DNA of 64,000 nt from Gardnerella massiliensis (lineage in GTDB: Bacteria; Actinomycetota; Actinomycetes; Actinomycetales; Bifidobacteriaceae): NCBI RefSeq assembly GCF_003408845.1, contig NZ_LRTV01000001.1, positions 223,875 to 287,874 on the forward strand, in the 5' to 3' direction. The notes under the pieces were generated by a model. That model was not told the origin of the DNA. It saw only the letters and a list, made by a program, of their open reading frames with translations, and searched no databases. The position numbers and the translations under genes were made by a program. Positions 16,993 through 26,302 of this stretch are shown here, one piece after another. How positions within the stretch are numbered: position 1 is the first letter of the stretch; every line of letters starts with the position of its first letter.

Positions 16993-19428
16993 TTATATAA
17001 GATCGCGACTACTGAGCCATTTCATAGCGAGAGCACCCATAGGAATACGCACCCAGTAGAACATGAGTCGATACAACAGAGTAGCAGACAATGCGATAGT
17101 AGGGGGGACGCCCACTGAAGTGAAAGCAAAAGTAAGCGAAGCCTCAACCGCACCTAAACCACCCGGTGTAGGTATTGCAGAACCTGCAGTATTCGCAAGC
17201 AGAAAAAGTAACACGGTCTCCCAAGGGTTAGCGTAATATCCAAAAGCAAGCAACGCAATCCAATAGCCTAATCCTATAGAAGTAACCAGCATAAAAGCGC
17301 CAAAAGATCCTGTAACAAGCTGAAGTGGGCGCGATACTAGCTCTTTAATTTGGCGACCATAATCAGAAAGAATTGGTAAATAACGTTTGCGAATAGCTTT
17401 ACGAGCAGCCGGAATTGCCATAAGAGTACAAAGAATAAGCGTAATAATACCAATCGCAGCAATAAGCATATGCGTTGGAATCATACCGGAAAGCACGTTT
17501 CTTCCAGTAAAAATACCTATAGCAAGAAGAACTAGAGTAGTCATCAAAGCTTGGATAAGCCATACAGCACTAGTAATCGCTGTCGCCTGAGCTGAAGTAT
17601 AACCGTTTTTTCGTAACACTTGTACGTTAACAAAAGCAGGACCAACTCCAGCAGGCATAGAAACGGCAGTAAAGCCGGAAGCAACTTGCGAAGCAAAAAG
17701 TGCCGTTGGAGAAGGTTTCTGATCATCCATAAAGGAGCCAAGCGTAATAGAAGAACCGAGCCAAGCAAGCATGCTACAAACAAAGCACATAAGTACCATA
17801 ACATCGTTTGCGTGGCGCAATGCGGCAAACACTTCCTGAGGATTCCACTGAGTGATTACAACCGCAATAGCAACAATCGCAAGCACGAGGCTCACAAAGA
17901 ACCGGATACTAAAGCGTGCAAGCCGCACAGTATCGTAGTCCTCTTCATCCGTATGTAGCGCCACTGTTTTGCCAAGATTATCGCACAAGTGCTTAAAAAC
18001 TTGCTTATTCCACGAAGGAAGCGCCCTAGTAGAAGCTGGAATAGCAGCTTTCTGCATAAATGGCAAAATTTCGGCGAGCTTATCTGCACCCCACGAATCC
18101 AACGCTGCCTTAATAGCAGTTTCGGTATCAGTGCAGGCAGCAATAAGCGTTAATAACTGTACTTTATCGAGCGCAATATTCGTCACATCGCTCGCAACAT
18201 CGCCATTCTGCCATCCCGCAATAACAGGAGTGCCATCTTCAAGACGGGCAAGCGTTTCAGGAGTGATACGCCTATGAGTAATACCGCGCACGTTTGCAGC
18301 ATCAAGATAACGCATAAGGCGAGCAGCATCATCAACCGTTAACGTATTAAGATTGCACGGCAGTAAGGCATTTGACGCGTGAAACACCATAATAGAAGAT
18401 TTATCGCTATCACTTACGCCATACACGTTAGCTGTAGGTAAATGCAGGTTGCGCAACACCAGCAACATAGAAAGATGATGGTGCACAGAATGGCGAGCCG
18501 AACGGTCACGCCTAGTAGGAATATCAACCAAACGAACCCATTGCCATAACTGGTTCAAATATCCCGGCAAGTGCACTTGATTATCCAATACAGAAATCAC
18601 ATAACGCATTGAATGAATATCGGTGGCATCGTACAGCCTAGAATTCTCAATCAAATCATCATCTAAACTTGACCGAAGCACACCCGTATGATCATCCTGC
18701 TGAGTTCTACGCGATAATTGTGTCAGATTATCAATGCCAATATTTTTCAACGCAAGAACAATATCATCGCCCCAAGCACCCTTGCTTCGCGTTCCCTTAG
18801 CAAAACGGAAAAGCGTTCCAATAGCCCTTCCTAAACAGCATGAAACAATAACTCCCGGATACGAATCCCAAGAGGAAAGCAACAGGATTGCAGCAACAAT
18901 AAACAAGGCATTCCAGCCCCATCTGACGTGCTTATACTCACGTCGAGGTCCACTCACCGTAAGAAAAGCAACCAAAACCGCATATATATCCGGCAACAAA
19001 TCAGTCCACGCTGACGTAGGCTGAGAATGAAACACTTGAAGCAAAGGAGCATAATGCGTTGCAGACAACGCACCAGACAACAGCCAAACCGCACCGTAAC
19101 TTATAAATAGCGTAATAACAGACAGTGCAGTATCAACCCAACGTTTAGCAGTAATCATGTAGGCAATAACTTCAGCAACAACAATAAGCGTAAGTGCTTG
19201 CTGAATAAGCGCACAAGGAACGCCATTAAACATGAAGCCAATAATTTTACCTGCACTACGGGCATCAATTTCAACTCCAGCAGTAGTCGCAGAGAACCAC
19301 ATGCTAGTGAGTATAGTGAGCACACCAATTACTACCGACGAAAGTGCGTACAGCAAATCCGCCCAATTGCGCACTAAACTCGGTTGAGTGTCCTCAATAA
19401 TAAGATTGGGATTGACTTGAGACTGCAT
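16993..19428 (-). CDS. lysylphosphatidylglycerol-synthase-type membrane protein with kinase-like middle domain
   Basis: 811 residues. An N-terminal bundle of hydrophobic helices (about 20-230) is followed by a soluble middle region (about 240-490) that looks like a degenerate kinase/aminoglycoside-phosphotransferase fold. The C-terminal part has about seven membrane segments (from near 500) carrying the UPF0104/flippase hallmark AIPTPGGLGAVEASL. Members of this family move or modify lipids in the envelope, but this one lacks the soluble aminoacyl-transferase domain of MprF, so lysyl transfer is not expected. Ends 16 bp from the purB start region on the same strand. Function uncertain; family is clear. 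Confidence 0.75.
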   Translation of the reverse strand: MQSQVNPNLIIEDTQPSLVRNWADLLYALSSVVIGVLTILTSMWFSATTAGVEIDARSAGKIIGFMFNGVPCALIQQALTLIVVAEVIAYMITAKRWVDTALSVITLFISYGAVWLLSGALSATHYAPLLQVFHSQPTSAWTDLLPDIYAVLVAFLTVSGPRREYKHVRWGWNALFIVAAILLLSSWDSYPGVIVSCCLGRAIGTLFRFAKGTRSKGAWGDDIVLALKNIGIDNLTQLSRRTQQDDHTGVLRSSLDDDLIENSRLYDATDIHSMRYVISVLDNQVHLPGYLNQLWQWVRLVDIPTRRDRSARHSVHHHLSMLLVLRNLHLPTANVYGVSDSDKSSIMVFHASNALLPCNLNTLTVDDAARLMRYLDAANVRGITHRRITPETLARLEDGTPVIAGWQNGDVASDVTNIALDKVQLLTLIAACTDTETAIKAALDSWGADKLAEILPFMQKAAIPASTRALPSWNKQVFKHLCDNLGKTVALHTDEEDYDTVRLARFSIRFFVSLVLAIVAIAVVITQWNPQEVFAALRHANDVMVLMCFVCSMLAWLGSSITLGSFMDDQKPSPTALFASQVASGFTAVSMPAGVGPAFVNVQVLRKNGYTSAQATAITSAVWLIQALMTTLVLLAIGIFTGRNVLSGMIPTHMLIAAIGIITLILCTLMAIPAARKAIRKRYLPILSDYGRQIKELVSRPLQLVTGSFGAFMLVTSIGLGYWIALLAFGYYANPWETVLLFLLANTAGSAIPTPGGLGAVEASLTFAFTSVGVPPTIALSATLLYRLMFYWVRIPMGALAMKWLSSRDLI

Positions 19429-19444
19429 AATCGCTATCGACTAC

Positions 19445-20887
19445 CTATTGAATAAAATCCACCAATCGTGAAGCAAAACCGGTATAAGAAGCAGGAGTCA
19501 TCGATTGCAATCGGGCAGTAGTAGCCTCATCAAAACCGCGAGAAGCAATAAACTGCTCAACATCATCGTGCGAAATATGGCGACCACGCATCAATTCCTT
19601 CACCTGCTCGTAAGGACGCTCCATTCCAGGGACGCCAGCAATTTCTTCAGCACGCATAGCAGTTTGAATCGGCTCGCCAAGCACTTCCCAATTATCATCC
19701 AATTCTTGAGCCATAAAATCAGCGTTAGGATGAATAGAATTCAATCCTCCCAAAAGATTATTCAGCGCAAGAAGAGCATAACCAAAAGCAGAACCAATAT
19801 TTCGCTGCGTAGTCGAATCAGTAAGATCCCTCTGCCAGCGGCTTTCCGTAAGCGTTGCACACAACGTATCAAACAATGAGCAAGAAATCTCAAGATTTGC
19901 TTCGGCATTCTCAAAACGAATAGGATTAACCTTGTGTGGCATAGTAGAAGATCCAGTGGCACCCTTTACCGGCACCTGCACAAACACGCCGCGAGAAATG
20001 TACATCCACACATCTACAGCAAGATTATGCAAAATATGGTTGATATGACTCACCGTGCTGTACAACTCGGCCTGCCAATCGTGGCTTTCAATTTGCGTAG
20101 TCAAAGGATTCCAGTCAAGACCCATACGATTCTCAACAAATTCTCGCGACACGCCAACCCAATCAACCTCAGGGAATGCTGCTAAATGCGCACCAAAAGT
20201 ACCAGTAGCACCATTAATCTTGCCTAAATACTCCTGAATATCAAGATGACGAAGCTGGCGCTGCAAACGGTACGCAAACACAGCCAATTCCTTACCCAGC
20301 GTAGTCGGAGTAGCAGGTTGACCATGAGTTAGAGACAACATTGGCAGATCACGGTACTCTTTTGCGTGCTCAACCAAATAATTAACTATTGCTTCCAAAT
20401 TAGGACGATACACCATCGCGACCGCTTGCTTTACACAACGCGCAATAGAAAGATTATTAATATCTTCACTCGTACACGCAAAATGCACAAGAGTCTTTAA
20501 AGAAGACAATTGCGTCGCATGATTAAGCTTACTTTCAGCTGCATCAAGCGCATCATCAATGTAATATTCAACCGCCTTAACATCATGATGCGTCACCGCT
20601 TCATGTGCTGCATGGCGAGCAATACCAGCAGAATCAAACTCCTCAGGAATAGAACGCAAGTACGCACACTCTTCCTCAGTAAGAGGGGCAACACCGTTAA
20701 CAATCGGCTTGTAATGATTCCCTTCGTAACCATTAGCAAGAAGAATCATCCACTCAACTTCAACGCGCATGCGCTCGCGATTTAACGCAGGCTCACTTAA
20801 GTATTCAACAAGCGCTGAAGTTTGATTATGGTAACGACCGTCGAGGGGAGTAAGAGCTATTGCAGGAGAAATATCAGTAAGCTTCAT
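19445..20887 (-). CDS. purB: adenylosuccinate lyase
   Basis: 480 residues from the ATG at 20887 (MKLTDISPAIAL). Fumarase/aspartase superfamily signature GSSTMPHKVNPIRFENAE and the substrate-binding TSEDINN and HGQPATPTT blocks. Catalyses two beta-eliminations in purine synthesis: SAICAR to AICAR, and adenylosuccinate to AMP. Length and N-terminal ALTPLDGRYH match the long bacterial (E. coli-like) PurB class. The flippase-like gene follows closely on the same strand and may be co-transcribed. Confidence 0.95.
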   Translation of the reverse strand: MKLTDISPAIALTPLDGRYHNQTSALVEYLSEPALNRERMRVEVEWMILLANGYEGNHYKPIVNGVAPLTEEECAYLRSIPEEFDSAGIARHAAHEAVTHHDVKAVEYYIDDALDAAESKLNHATQLSSLKTLVHFACTSEDINNLSIARCVKQAVAMVYRPNLEAIVNYLVEHAKEYRDLPMLSLTHGQPATPTTLGKELAVFAYRLQRQLRHLDIQEYLGKINGATGTFGAHLAAFPEVDWVGVSREFVENRMGLDWNPLTTQIESHDWQAELYSTVSHINHILHNLAVDVWMYISRGVFVQVPVKGATGSSTMPHKVNPIRFENAEANLEISCSLFDTLCATLTESRWQRDLTDSTTQRNIGSAFGYALLALNNLLGGLNSIHPNADFMAQELDDNWEVLGEPIQTAMRAEEIAGVPGMERPYEQVKELMRGRHISHDDVEQFIASRGFDEATTARLQSMTPASYTGFASRLVDFIQ

Positions 20888-20950
20888 ATTTGCAAGATTA
20901 CAACATGCCACGAATTAGGCATTGCACATTGCAAACTTACAGTTGCATAC

Positions 20951-22606
20951 TCATCGCATGACTCCCTGCCACACGAAGGTATTTTGAAGCTCTCCGCGAA
21001 TCGTGTTCTGAAAATGTTGCTCTTGCGACCGTATTGCTGCAGAACCTAATTGCGATGCATCTTCATACGCCGCTTTATGGTAGTGCAAATCGTGGGTGAG
21101 AGTTCCTTCTTCTGGCACATCCTCCACAAGTACGCCGTTTTCATCAAATTTTCGCTTAACACGCGGCCCTCCTATAAAGCGCGCTACTCCACTAGGAGAC
21201 ATGCGTTGAGCTCCTCGAACCTGCGTAGCACGACCATGAATAGTAATCCAGTTTTTCCTCATAGGATTGTTTTTGCCATCAAGCGTTGGCACAAGCTCAT
21301 CCTCCATTTCAATACTCGTAACCCATGTACGCTTAGGAATAGGATGATTAGCAATAGGAGAACCGGCAGTGACCACATGCTTAATGTTGTACTGCTTTGC
21401 ATAATCGCTTGCAATGCTTGCCGCAACAATACCACCCTGCGAATGTCCGACTAAAACTACAGGATCCTGCGGCTTAATTCCGGAACGACGCATAGCTTCA
21501 ACAACCATCCTCGTACTATCAGCTTGCTTTCGCATGGAAGCAGCATTACTCATTGCTTCCAAATTTTGTTCCCACCCGAACGGGGAGTGAGGCTTTCCGT
21601 CAGTTCCTGGTATTGTAACCAGCCACGACGTAGTACCATCAGCACGCTTAAAACGTTGAACAGCAATGGTTGCGGCATCCGGATTGACGTGAGGAGGATG
21701 CACTCCAAAATTCCCATCAGCTAACTCAGTTAAGTTATCGAGCGCCTCACCCAAAGTGGCACCTTTTTTCGTAAGAACGAACTGAGGATTGCGCGAAAAC
21801 TGCTCAATCTTAGTAAGATGCAGAGTATCACCTTGCATAAGGTTGTTAATTTTAGCGGTGACAAGACTTAACGCACCAGCAACGGTTGGAACTGGGGAAG
21901 TCACGTACCGCTTAGCATACTGCTTAGCTTGAGTTATAGGATTATTTTTGACAGTCCCCTTCAGATTTGGTGCGATTTTACCGTGGGTACCTTGAGCACT
22001 TTCTGCAAGAAAAATAGGAAGCCCAGTAATAGGATTCACCATTATATGCTGACTGAGACCACGAATTACCCCTTGCTGAAGAGGAGCTGTCGCATGGGAC
22101 CATTTAGCAACATGCTTTAAACCGGTATGTTGTCGAGCGTCATTTGCACCCGCAATAACAGCACCACCAATAATAGGTGTTGCAATCCAAGGTGCCAAAA
22201 GCGTTACTAGTGCAACCTGCTGATCGAATCGTTCCCTAGCGGCCGCTTCAGCATTAGCGTACAAATTGTTCGCACGAATAATAAGAGAGGCTAAATCTTC
22301 TACAACATGCGACAAATGGCTACATTGCTGCGCATAGTGAGTGCACAAACTTGGCGTCAATTTAGACCGCGCAGCATGTGCAGTAAACACTGACGACGGA
22401 TACTTACCTACGGTATTGTTTGCCGCCGATTGCAATGCCGTGCTTTGACTTGCAATAACCATAGCTGCATGATGCCACGACGAACTTAACGACGCTAACT
22501 CTTGCGCAATGCAATACAGTTTTCTAGCAAAACCGGTGTACGCATGACTTGTTGCGGTAGCAAGTTTTACTCCGCCCACAACCGTCGATTTAACTTTCCA
22601 AGGCAT
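20951..22606 (-). CDS. alpha/beta hydrolase with WXG/LXG-like helical N-terminus
   Basis: 551 residues from ATG 22606, which follows GGAGGT on the minus strand. About 150 N-terminal residues are Ala/Ser-rich helices recalling WXG100/LXG targeting domains. A short hydrophobic stretch (LLAPWIATPIIGGAVIAGA) follows. The C-terminal half is an alpha/beta hydrolase with nucleophile elbow GHSQGG and downstream His candidates. A lipase/esterase-like activity on an unknown substrate is likely. The gene directly follows a small WXG-motif gene whose stop overlaps its ribosome-binding site, as expected for an Esx-type partner and cargo; secretion is inference. Confidence 0.65.
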   Translation of the reverse strand: MPWKVKSTVVGGVKLATATSHAYTGFARKLYCIAQELASLSSSWHHAAMVIASQSTALQSAANNTVGKYPSSVFTAHAARSKLTPSLCTHYAQQCSHLSHVVEDLASLIIRANNLYANAEAAARERFDQQVALVTLLAPWIATPIIGGAVIAGANDARQHTGLKHVAKWSHATAPLQQGVIRGLSQHIMVNPITGLPIFLAESAQGTHGKIAPNLKGTVKNNPITQAKQYAKRYVTSPVPTVAGALSLVTAKINNLMQGDTLHLTKIEQFSRNPQFVLTKKGATLGEALDNLTELADGNFGVHPPHVNPDAATIAVQRFKRADGTTSWLVTIPGTDGKPHSPFGWEQNLEAMSNAASMRKQADSTRMVVEAMRRSGIKPQDPVVLVGHSQGGIVAASIASDYAKQYNIKHVVTAGSPIANHPIPKRTWVTSIEMEDELVPTLDGKNNPMRKNWITIHGRATQVRGAQRMSPSGVARFIGGPRVKRKFDENGVLVEDVPEEGTLTHDLHYHKAAYEDASQLGSAAIRSQEQHFQNTIRGELQNTFVWQGVMR

Positions 22607-22608
22607 AA

Positions 22609-22797
22609 CTACATACCTCCACGAACGTCGTAGAGCGTACGAGCTTGACGCGCAAGATTTTGCATTTGTCGCCGAAAATGCTCGGCAGCGAGACCTTGCC
22701 AATCATGCAATTCTGGCGCCGTGGATTCGCTAAGAATTCTCCTGGCGCATTGTTGAGTGTTTTGTATAAGCCACTGCCATTCATAATATGTGTTCAT
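22609..22797 (-). CDS. short WXG-motif protein (ESAT-6-like fragment or small partner)
   Basis: 62 residues from ATG 22797. Contains DWQGLAAEHFRRQ followed by a basic amphipathic helix, the typical WXG turn plus second helix of WXG100 proteins. The first helix is shorter than usual and the whole is well below 100 residues. A GTG at 22833 would add 12 residues. The stop codon lies within the ribosome-binding region of the hydrolase gene, so the two are translationally coupled. Probably forms a helical pair with the hydrolase N-terminus. No strong ribosome-binding site of its own. Confidence 0.55.
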   Translation of the reverse strand: MNTYYEWQWLIQNTQQCARRILSESTAPELHDWQGLAAEHFRRQMQNLARQARTLYDVRGGM

Positions 22798-22916
22798 ACA
22801 TAGTATTACACACACTAATTTAAGCAATGTCACGAAAAAACAGGCATTGTGGATAAAAGCTTTCTCACGAACGCTGCGCTAGAAAAATCCTACTTCAACA
22901 ACACCAGCAACGCACT

Positions 22917-23513
22917 TTACCAAGGCTTAGTATCTTCATCGCCACTTTGTGTACGTTTCGTTGTCTTTTCTTGATTACGCTCGTCCTGCAACGATTGCTG
23001 GTCAACATGATTATTTTGCTGCAACAAGTGTTCTACCTTATTGCGCTGCTCATCGTTTAATCGCGGATCCTGCTGTGTTTGAGAATCCTTATTCTTTTGA
23101 GAAGGTTGAGAACGTTGGGAAGACTGAGTACCGTTCTGACGCTGCTGCTGGTTCTTGCGTTGAGATGAAGACGTATGCTCATTATAAATTTTTTTCTTCA
23201 ACAAAGCAGTAAGTTCATAAGACAATGCGGCGTTATGATCAATATTGCTTACTAGTTTCGGCATAAGTATTATCCGCTGCGCACGCGCCTCTTCAAATTG
23301 CGCATTAGTTTGTTGCTGCTGCGTCAACAAAACCTCTTTGTCACTGTCGATACTCCTGGCAGCTTTCATATTGGCAATAAGATTATTAGTTGCAGCGTTA
23401 TACGTGCATTGCGCTCGCCAATTCACAATTGCGTAGTACGCAACTACTATTGCGACAAGTATGCAAAGAGAGGCAACAATGCGTATTATTACGCGTTTAG
23501 ATATACGCTTCAT
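22917..23513 (-). CDS. membrane-anchored Gln-rich protein at the end of the moxR operon
   Basis: 198 residues from ATG 23513, which overlaps the preceding VWA gene by 4 bp (ATGA). A basic N-terminus and one membrane helix (about 8-28) are followed by a helical region. The tail from about residue 115 is strongly Gln/Ser/Asn-rich and hydrophilic. I do not recognise a characterised family. As last gene of the moxR-DUF58-VWA string it is probably an accessory of that complex. The low-complexity tail is compositionally odd but its codon use matches the neighbours. Confidence 0.6.
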   Translation of the reverse strand: MKRISKRVIIRIVASLCILVAIVVAYYAIVNWRAQCTYNAATNNLIANMKAARSIDSDKEVLLTQQQQTNAQFEEARAQRIILMPKLVSNIDHNAALSYELTALLKKKIYNEHTSSSQRKNQQQRQNGTQSSQRSQPSQKNKDSQTQQDPRLNDEQRNKVEHLLQQNNHVDQQSLQDERNQEKTTKRTQSGDEDTKPW

Positions 23514-24637
23514 ACTAATTTCCTCGATGTAATGAGCCACGCTATAAGTTCCCACAGTAATAAAGCCGCCGCAAGTGCCGCAAATGGCCAAATAACAGGT
23601 TCCGGCCTCAAACGAGGTTTAGCGGTTTCGTTCATGCGCCATTGGTGAGAAAGAATAGATTTTGCTTCACTGCCAATCGTTGCGTTACGCACTATATGTA
23701 CGTATTTTCCGCTTAACTCGTCTGCTATGTTGCGCAGATTTTTCTCATCCAGCTTCGAAATACCAGGCTTGCCTGTTGAGGGATCAATAACCCAGTCTTT
23801 CGATTCACTCGCATCAGTGTTCTGATCTGTGCTATCGTCGTCCAACGTAAGTTCTGTACGACCTATCGGTATGCGAGCGCCTTGAGCAGAGCCTACGCCA
23901 ATAACGAAGGCATGCGTAATATAGCCTCGCAATGATGAGAATGTGCGTCGTTTGCGCTGAGTTGTTTCTTCGCCATCACTTATTACATATAAGACGGTGG
24001 TGTCGTCAGGATGAGCGTCGTGAATAGCTTTTGCGGTAAGTAACGTTTGGTCAATAGGCGCGTCAAGACTTGTTCCTTGCGCTACGCTGGTTGGTTCCGT
24101 ACGAAGCGTATCTATCCAATTGTCTACGGCTTTAGCATCTGGTGTTAATGGCACATCGACGCAGGTTGATGCTCCGAAGGAAATTGCAGCATAGCTTGCG
24201 TTAGCGTAGGATTTCGTGATTTGCTTTACTACTTTTCGAGCAGCGTCAATACGCGTCATGCGACCATCGTGACCATATTGCGCATCATTAGCTCGCATTG
24301 AACCGGTAATATCGAGGGCAATAATCACGTTAGTAGCATTGACTGCACGCTGTAATGTTGCTCGCATAACGCTAGGAGAAAGTGCGCAAACCATAAGCAG
24401 TAAGCAAATGACGATTCGACGTATTCGCATTGCTAACGTTTCATTAGTAAGTGTCAGGTTCCTGCGTAACGGCACTATTTCGAAGCAGATTGCAGCAAAT
24501 AGCAGAAGTATTGCAATCCCTGCAACAATCCATCCGTAGGAAGGAGCGAGCACAAGTTGCCCGGCTTGCGAAGTATCAGAAGCACGCAATTGTGCCAAAT
24601 TTAGTAACGATGCGGTAGAAAACATTGTTATACTCAT
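23510..24637 (-). CDS. VWA-domain membrane protein (BatA/BatB-like), second copy
   Basis: 375 residues from ATG 24637. Two N-terminal membrane helices, a von Willebrand A domain and a C-terminal membrane helix (WPFAALAAALLLWELIAWL). The metal-binding motif is DITGS, with Thr in place of the first Ser of the usual DxSxS. The VWA surface loop is large. Bat proteins act with MoxR ATPases in envelope-related chaperone or assembly work. Overlaps the previous VWA gene by 4 bp, so expression is coupled. Confidence 0.8.
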   Translation of the reverse strand: MSITMFSTASLLNLAQLRASDTSQAGQLVLAPSYGWIVAGIAILLLFAAICFEIVPLRRNLTLTNETLAMRIRRIVICLLLMVCALSPSVMRATLQRAVNATNVIIALDITGSMRANDAQYGHDGRMTRIDAARKVVKQITKSYANASYAAISFGASTCVDVPLTPDAKAVDNWIDTLRTEPTSVAQGTSLDAPIDQTLLTAKAIHDAHPDDTTVLYVISDGEETTQRKRRTFSSLRGYITHAFVIGVGSAQGARIPIGRTELTLDDDSTDQNTDASESKDWVIDPSTGKPGISKLDEKNLRNIADELSGKYVHIVRNATIGSEAKSILSHQWRMNETAKPRLRPEPVIWPFAALAAALLLWELIAWLITSRKLV

Positions 24638-25770
24638 CGCTTTATCCTCTTTGAAAGGGCAAGCCAAATTAACAAACTGATAATAGTGAGCAGCACCCAT
24701 ATTCCTGGATCGTCACTAAAAGCAGATTGCATATTCCCGTGAGGAATCGTGCTACGCCTCCGTTCGATTTCTTTTACCAGCGTAAGCACCGAATCCGTGT
24801 CATGTTGCGTTAGGAAGACACCGCCTTGAGATTCGATAAGATTTTTCATTTCGAGAGTAGTATCGCTGTTCTCGTTTTGTTTTGCTCCGGAATATAATCC
24901 GTCAACCCGTATTCGCGCTCTAGCAGTTAAGTCTAAAGCCTGTTTCAAAGAGTATGTTGGCTTACCAGAAACTACATTATCGGTAGCAAGAACTATAGAA
25001 GCGCTGCGGTTAAACCTGCTTTGAACTTTGCGAGCGTTATGAGCGGAGCCGTAAATAAATCCCGGTAGCATCGCAGCACAACTAACTAAACCATCTCCAA
25101 TAAGCGACGTTGCATTTTTACGATTTTGCGTGCCGTCAAGCCAATCTGAAATCTGCTGATACTGACGCTCTTGCAAATGATCAATACGATTTTGCGATTG
25201 AACGCCACCAAGTAGGTTAGCGGCATATTGCAGCTGCTTTTTTGCCATACGATAATCGTCAGTAAGTGGGAAAACAGTTCTTGACGTCGAGTTGAAAATG
25301 CTGAGTCCAATACGTTCACCTTGAAAATGCTCAATAAAATTGAGGTACGCTTGGATAACTTCGCGATCGTAGGGGAGGGCAGATCCGGAAACGTCTAAGC
25401 AAAGCACTATATCGCGAGAGCTTACTTGTTCGTCGGCATTCAATACTCGAGCTGGTCTGGCAGCAGTTACAAGAGCACCAACCAGCGAAATTGTAAGCAT
25501 AACACTTGCGCAACGTTTCATTATGCGCCACTCATGCCAAATGCGACTTGTAACAGCACCCTGTAAATCGTCGTCAAGTGTAAAAGTATAAAAGTTGTTA
25601 CTCTCACTGTGCTGATGCTCGCGATACTGTTTTTTAAGCTTTCTTTCATGCAGCATATCGCATACGAGTACTAAACCGATAAGCACTGCACTCAAAACTA
25701 CTCCTGCAACCAAAAGTAGTGGCCACTGCCATTTCCAAGGCCATAATGCTTCCCGCCAATTTTTACTCAT
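24634..25770 (-). CDS. VWA-domain membrane protein (BatA/BatB-like), first copy
   Basis: 378 residues from ATG 25770. Two N-terminal membrane helices separated by a charged cytoplasmic segment, a VWA domain with canonical metal site DVSGS, and a C-terminal membrane helix followed by a basic KRIKR end. Paralogue of the next gene, with which it probably forms a heteromeric complex at the membrane. Its start overlaps the previous stop (TGATG). Confidence 0.8.
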   Translation of the reverse strand: MSKNWREALWPWKWQWPLLLVAGVVLSAVLIGLVLVCDMLHERKLKKQYREHQHSESNNFYTFTLDDDLQGAVTSRIWHEWRIMKRCASVMLTISLVGALVTAARPARVLNADEQVSSRDIVLCLDVSGSALPYDREVIQAYLNFIEHFQGERIGLSIFNSTSRTVFPLTDDYRMAKKQLQYAANLLGGVQSQNRIDHLQERQYQQISDWLDGTQNRKNATSLIGDGLVSCAAMLPGFIYGSAHNARKVQSRFNRSASIVLATDNVVSGKPTYSLKQALDLTARARIRVDGLYSGAKQNENSDTTLEMKNLIESQGGVFLTQHDTDSVLTLVKEIERRRSTIPHGNMQSAFSDDPGIWVLLTIISLLIWLALSKRIKR

Positions 25771-26294
25771 CAGCGTTGCCCCCTGGCATTCCACCCCTCG
25801 AGTAACGCCAACACCCAGCCAGCAGCCTGCTCAACACTGGTATTTCGCGCCTGCTCGTTTTCTTCACTGTCTGCAAATTCCGGAGGATACAATGCTGCTA
25901 TGGTTTGTCGCAACATATCGGCACCTTTTTTGTTACGCCATTTAAGACGAAGTGAACTTAATTCGCCCAACGTGTGCGTATTAATATCCTCCCCACTCAA
26001 CAGGGAAACGTAAGTTCTTGCCACAGCTGCTAATTGTGCGCAAGCTTGATCTTGGCTCAACTCGTTTTGATTGTATTGCTGCACAATATTATCTATTTCT
26101 TTGCGCCATGCTTGTTTATGAGCATTGTGAACGTGCACAGCGTCTTGTGTAGCGTGAGAATTATTGCTCAGCGTCGTCGATCTCTTGAAGGTAAAGTACA
26201 ACAATACGCCCGCGACAATTATTACTAGCAAGGTCGCTGCTAAAAGGCTTACGAATAATGTTTCGTCGTGGAGTTGACCGTGAATTTGTGACAT
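25770..26294 (-). CDS. small membrane protein of the moxR operon
   Basis: 174 residues from ATG 26294. One membrane helix near the N-terminus (LFVSLLAATLLVIIVAGVLL), then a soluble helical domain with a conserved-looking Trp-rich end (AGWVLALLEGW). It occupies the position of the DUF4381-like/BatC-like small gene between DUF58 and VWA genes in other moxR operons, but the sequence match is too weak to name the family. Eight bases separate it from the DUF58 gene. Confidence 0.65.
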   Translation of the reverse strand: MSQIHGQLHDETLFVSLLAATLLVIIVAGVLLYFTFKRSTTLSNNSHATQDAVHVHNAHKQAWRKEIDNIVQQYNQNELSQDQACAQLAAVARTYVSLLSGEDINTHTLGELSSLRLKWRNKKGADMLRQTIAALYPPEFADSEENEQARNTSVEQAAGWVLALLEGWNARGQR

Positions 26295-26302
26295 ACTCAC
26301 TA

